Source: Methanomicrobia archaeon (GTDB lineage Archaea; Halobacteriota; Syntropharchaeia; Alkanophagales; Methanospirareceae). From it: a DNA stretch of 5,827 nt. The notes under the pieces are model-generated. The model had not been told where the DNA came from, did no database searches, and saw nothing but the letters and a program-made list of their open reading frames with translations. Below are positions 4,950 to 5,827 of the stretch, in pieces (position 1 is the first letter of the stretch; every line of letters begins with the position of its first letter). The position numbers and the translations under genes were made by a program. The stretch is from contig JAFGKP010000097.1 in NCBI GenBank assembly GCA_016928455.1, positions 1 through 5,827 on the forward strand, read 5' to 3'.

Positions 4950-5798
4950 CTACCCCCGCACCAGCTGGAGCACTTCCTCCTCTGTGCGCTCAAGACCCAA
5001 CTTGGAGAAGAAGACAACGAGGTTGTGTACATCTCTCTTGAGGAACTCCTCGGCCTGCGGATGGTCCAGGAGGAGTGCCTGCCCCATATCGATGAGCACC
5101 GGCTCGATCACAGCTGGTGCGCCAGCCGAAGGCGCAGGGGCGAGTTCACGTTCCACATAACCATCCATGACGATATTGAACTCGCTGAGATCCGCGTGCA
5201 CCATCGAGCCCTCGTGATACAGCGTGGTGATAGCAGAGACGATACACTCGAACAGCTCCTCGAGCTCGATCATTTCTGTAAGCGAATCGGGCGGAATATC
5301 ACGCAGTCGCGGCGCTGCGATACCGTCCTTACCGATGAATTCCATAATCAAGACATTGCGCTCGTAGGCTATCGGTTTGGGTACGCGCACGCCGATGTCG
5401 AAGGCGCGCCTGAGGTTGCTGTATTCTTTCCGTGCCCAGGCGAAGATGACACTGCGGTGGTCTCGTTTGAGTCGTTTGAATCGCGGATCACCAATGATAT
5501 ACTCGAGCATAGCGTGGAAGTTGGCGGTGTTGATCTTGTACATCTTGATAGCCAGCTCCTCATCAGCAGCCCCGAGCGCGTGAAAAATAACGGACTCCTT
5601 GCCTCTGCTTATCGGACCACCGAGTGCCGTGAGCAGTCCTTTCTTGACGAATTTATAGAGCGTCTCCAGCGTGGATTCATCAAAAACATACTCCTCTGTT
5701 TTACGATCGCGATAATCCTTCTTTCTCTTTTTACCCTTCGGTAACTGCCGGTCGCTCAACCACTTCTCTATTTCAAATAGCCCTTCTTTCTCAGCCAT
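4950..5798 (-). CDS. rio1: RIO1-type atypical serine/threonine protein kinase
   Basis: RIO kinases are ATP-binding proteins that act in late small-subunit ribosome maturation. The 282 residues carry the family motifs in order: P-loop-like SRGKESVIF (64-72; often STGKEA), the ATP-binding Lys85 in LAIKMYK, WARKEYSNLRRA (121-132), hinge LIMEFIG (150-156), catalytic loop VHADLSEFNI (200-209) with Asp203 and Asn208, and the metal-binding Asp237 in LIDMGQ. LIDMGQ, the short N-terminus and the lack of a winged-helix domain point to RIO1 rather than RIO2. Residues about 211-234 between catalytic loop and metal motif include an Ala/Pro-rich stretch, about 18 residues longer than I recall for Archaeoglobus Rio1. 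The ATG at 5798 lies inside the end of the upstream aIF1A gene (31-nt overlap). A weaker alternative is TTG at codon 14. Basic KGKKRKKDYRDRK (21-33) precedes the kinase fold. Confidence 0.95.
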   Translation of the reverse strand: MAEKEGLFEIEKWLSDRQLPKGKKRKKDYRDRKTEEYVFDESTLETLYKFVKKGLLTALGGPISRGKESVIFHALGAADEELAIKMYKINTANFHAMLEYIIGDPRFKRLKRDHRSVIFAWARKEYSNLRRAFDIGVRVPKPIAYERNVLIMEFIGKDGIAAPRLRDIPPDSLTEMIELEELFECIVSAITTLYHEGSMVHADLSEFNIVMDGYVERELAPAPSAGAPAVIEPVLIDMGQALLLDHPQAEEFLKRDVHNLVVFFSKLGLERTEEEVLQLVRG

Positions 5799-5827
5799 TC
5801 TGCCTGTGGTCGCGTGTACCGATGGAT
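5768..5827 (-). CDS. Translation initiation factor aIF1A, C-terminal end (cut by window edge)
   Basis: In the frame beginning at the right edge, the minus strand encodes IHRYTRPQAEWLRKKGYLK and then TAG at 5768. As I recall it, the C-terminus of archaeal aIF1A (for example Methanocaldococcus jannaschii) has the form IIWRYTKTQVEWLKRKGYL. The fit to RYT-x-x-Q-x-EWL-[RK]-[RK]-KGYL is close. aIF1A is the archaeal homologue of eIF1A, an OB-fold factor that binds the ribosomal A site during initiation. Its position directly before rio1 and the KH gene is the expected archaeal order. The last 31 nt overlap the first codons of rio1 in another frame, suggesting translational coupling. Only 19 codons are visible. 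Confidence 0.85.
   Translation of the reverse strand: MHRYTRPQAEWLRKKGYLK

Noticed and set aside
5025..5744. 239-residue plus-strand reading frame opposite rio1
   Set aside because: It is the antisense shadow of a gene with clear kinase motifs, has no recognisable domain or ribosome site, and owes its length to high GC and codon bias.
1..5827. Search for CRISPR arrays, insertion sequences, toxin-antitoxin, defence or prophage genes
   Set aside because: No spaced repeats, terminal inverted repeats, transposase or integrase motifs were seen. Every reading frame of credible quality has a housekeeping or SIS/decarboxylase identity.

Overview
The window is archaeal, most likely from a euryarchaeal or methanogen-related lineage. 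The evidence is an archaeal/eukaryotic-type prolyl-tRNA synthetase, a UPF0058 protein, and the archaeal translation/ribosome cluster aIF1A - Rio1 kinase - KH-domain (Pno1/Dim2-like) protein. Promoters have TTTATATA-type TATA boxes about 25 nt before the expected starts. The tRNA has no encoded CCA. The exact lineage is not resolved; an ANME-1 or Syntrophoarchaeum-like origin is only a guess.

Layout, left to right. A minus-strand UPF0058 gene is cut by the left edge. A divergent intergenic region follows, with one TATA element placed to serve both directions. The plus strand then carries tRNA-Thr(CGU), a strong hairpin, proS, and, after a 110-nt spacer with its own TATA box, a tandem-SIS-domain protein. 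From about 3070 to the right edge every gene is on the minus strand. In transcription order these are the end of aIF1A, rio1 (overlapping aIF1A by 31 nt), the KH-domain protein, pcm (protein isoaspartate methyltransferase) and a short phosphatidylserine-decarboxylase-like protein. The SIS gene and the decarboxylase-like gene converge tail to tail with 22 nt between their stop codons.

Most of the content is housekeeping: tRNA charging (tRNA-Thr, ProRS), translation initiation and small-subunit maturation (aIF1A, Rio1, KH protein), and protein repair (PCMT). The two least understood genes are the tandem-SIS protein and the decarboxylase-like protein. The latter is only 148 residues, lacks the usual N-terminal membrane region, and has Ser where the SPADG motif normally has Asp. 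I see no CRISPR array, insertion sequence, prophage, toxin-antitoxin or defence system, and nothing that amounts to a new multi-gene system. The points worth a second look are the overlapping aIF1A/rio1 reading frames, the atypical decarboxylase homologue, the Ala/Pro-rich insertion in Rio1, and several small regulatory-looking elements between genes.
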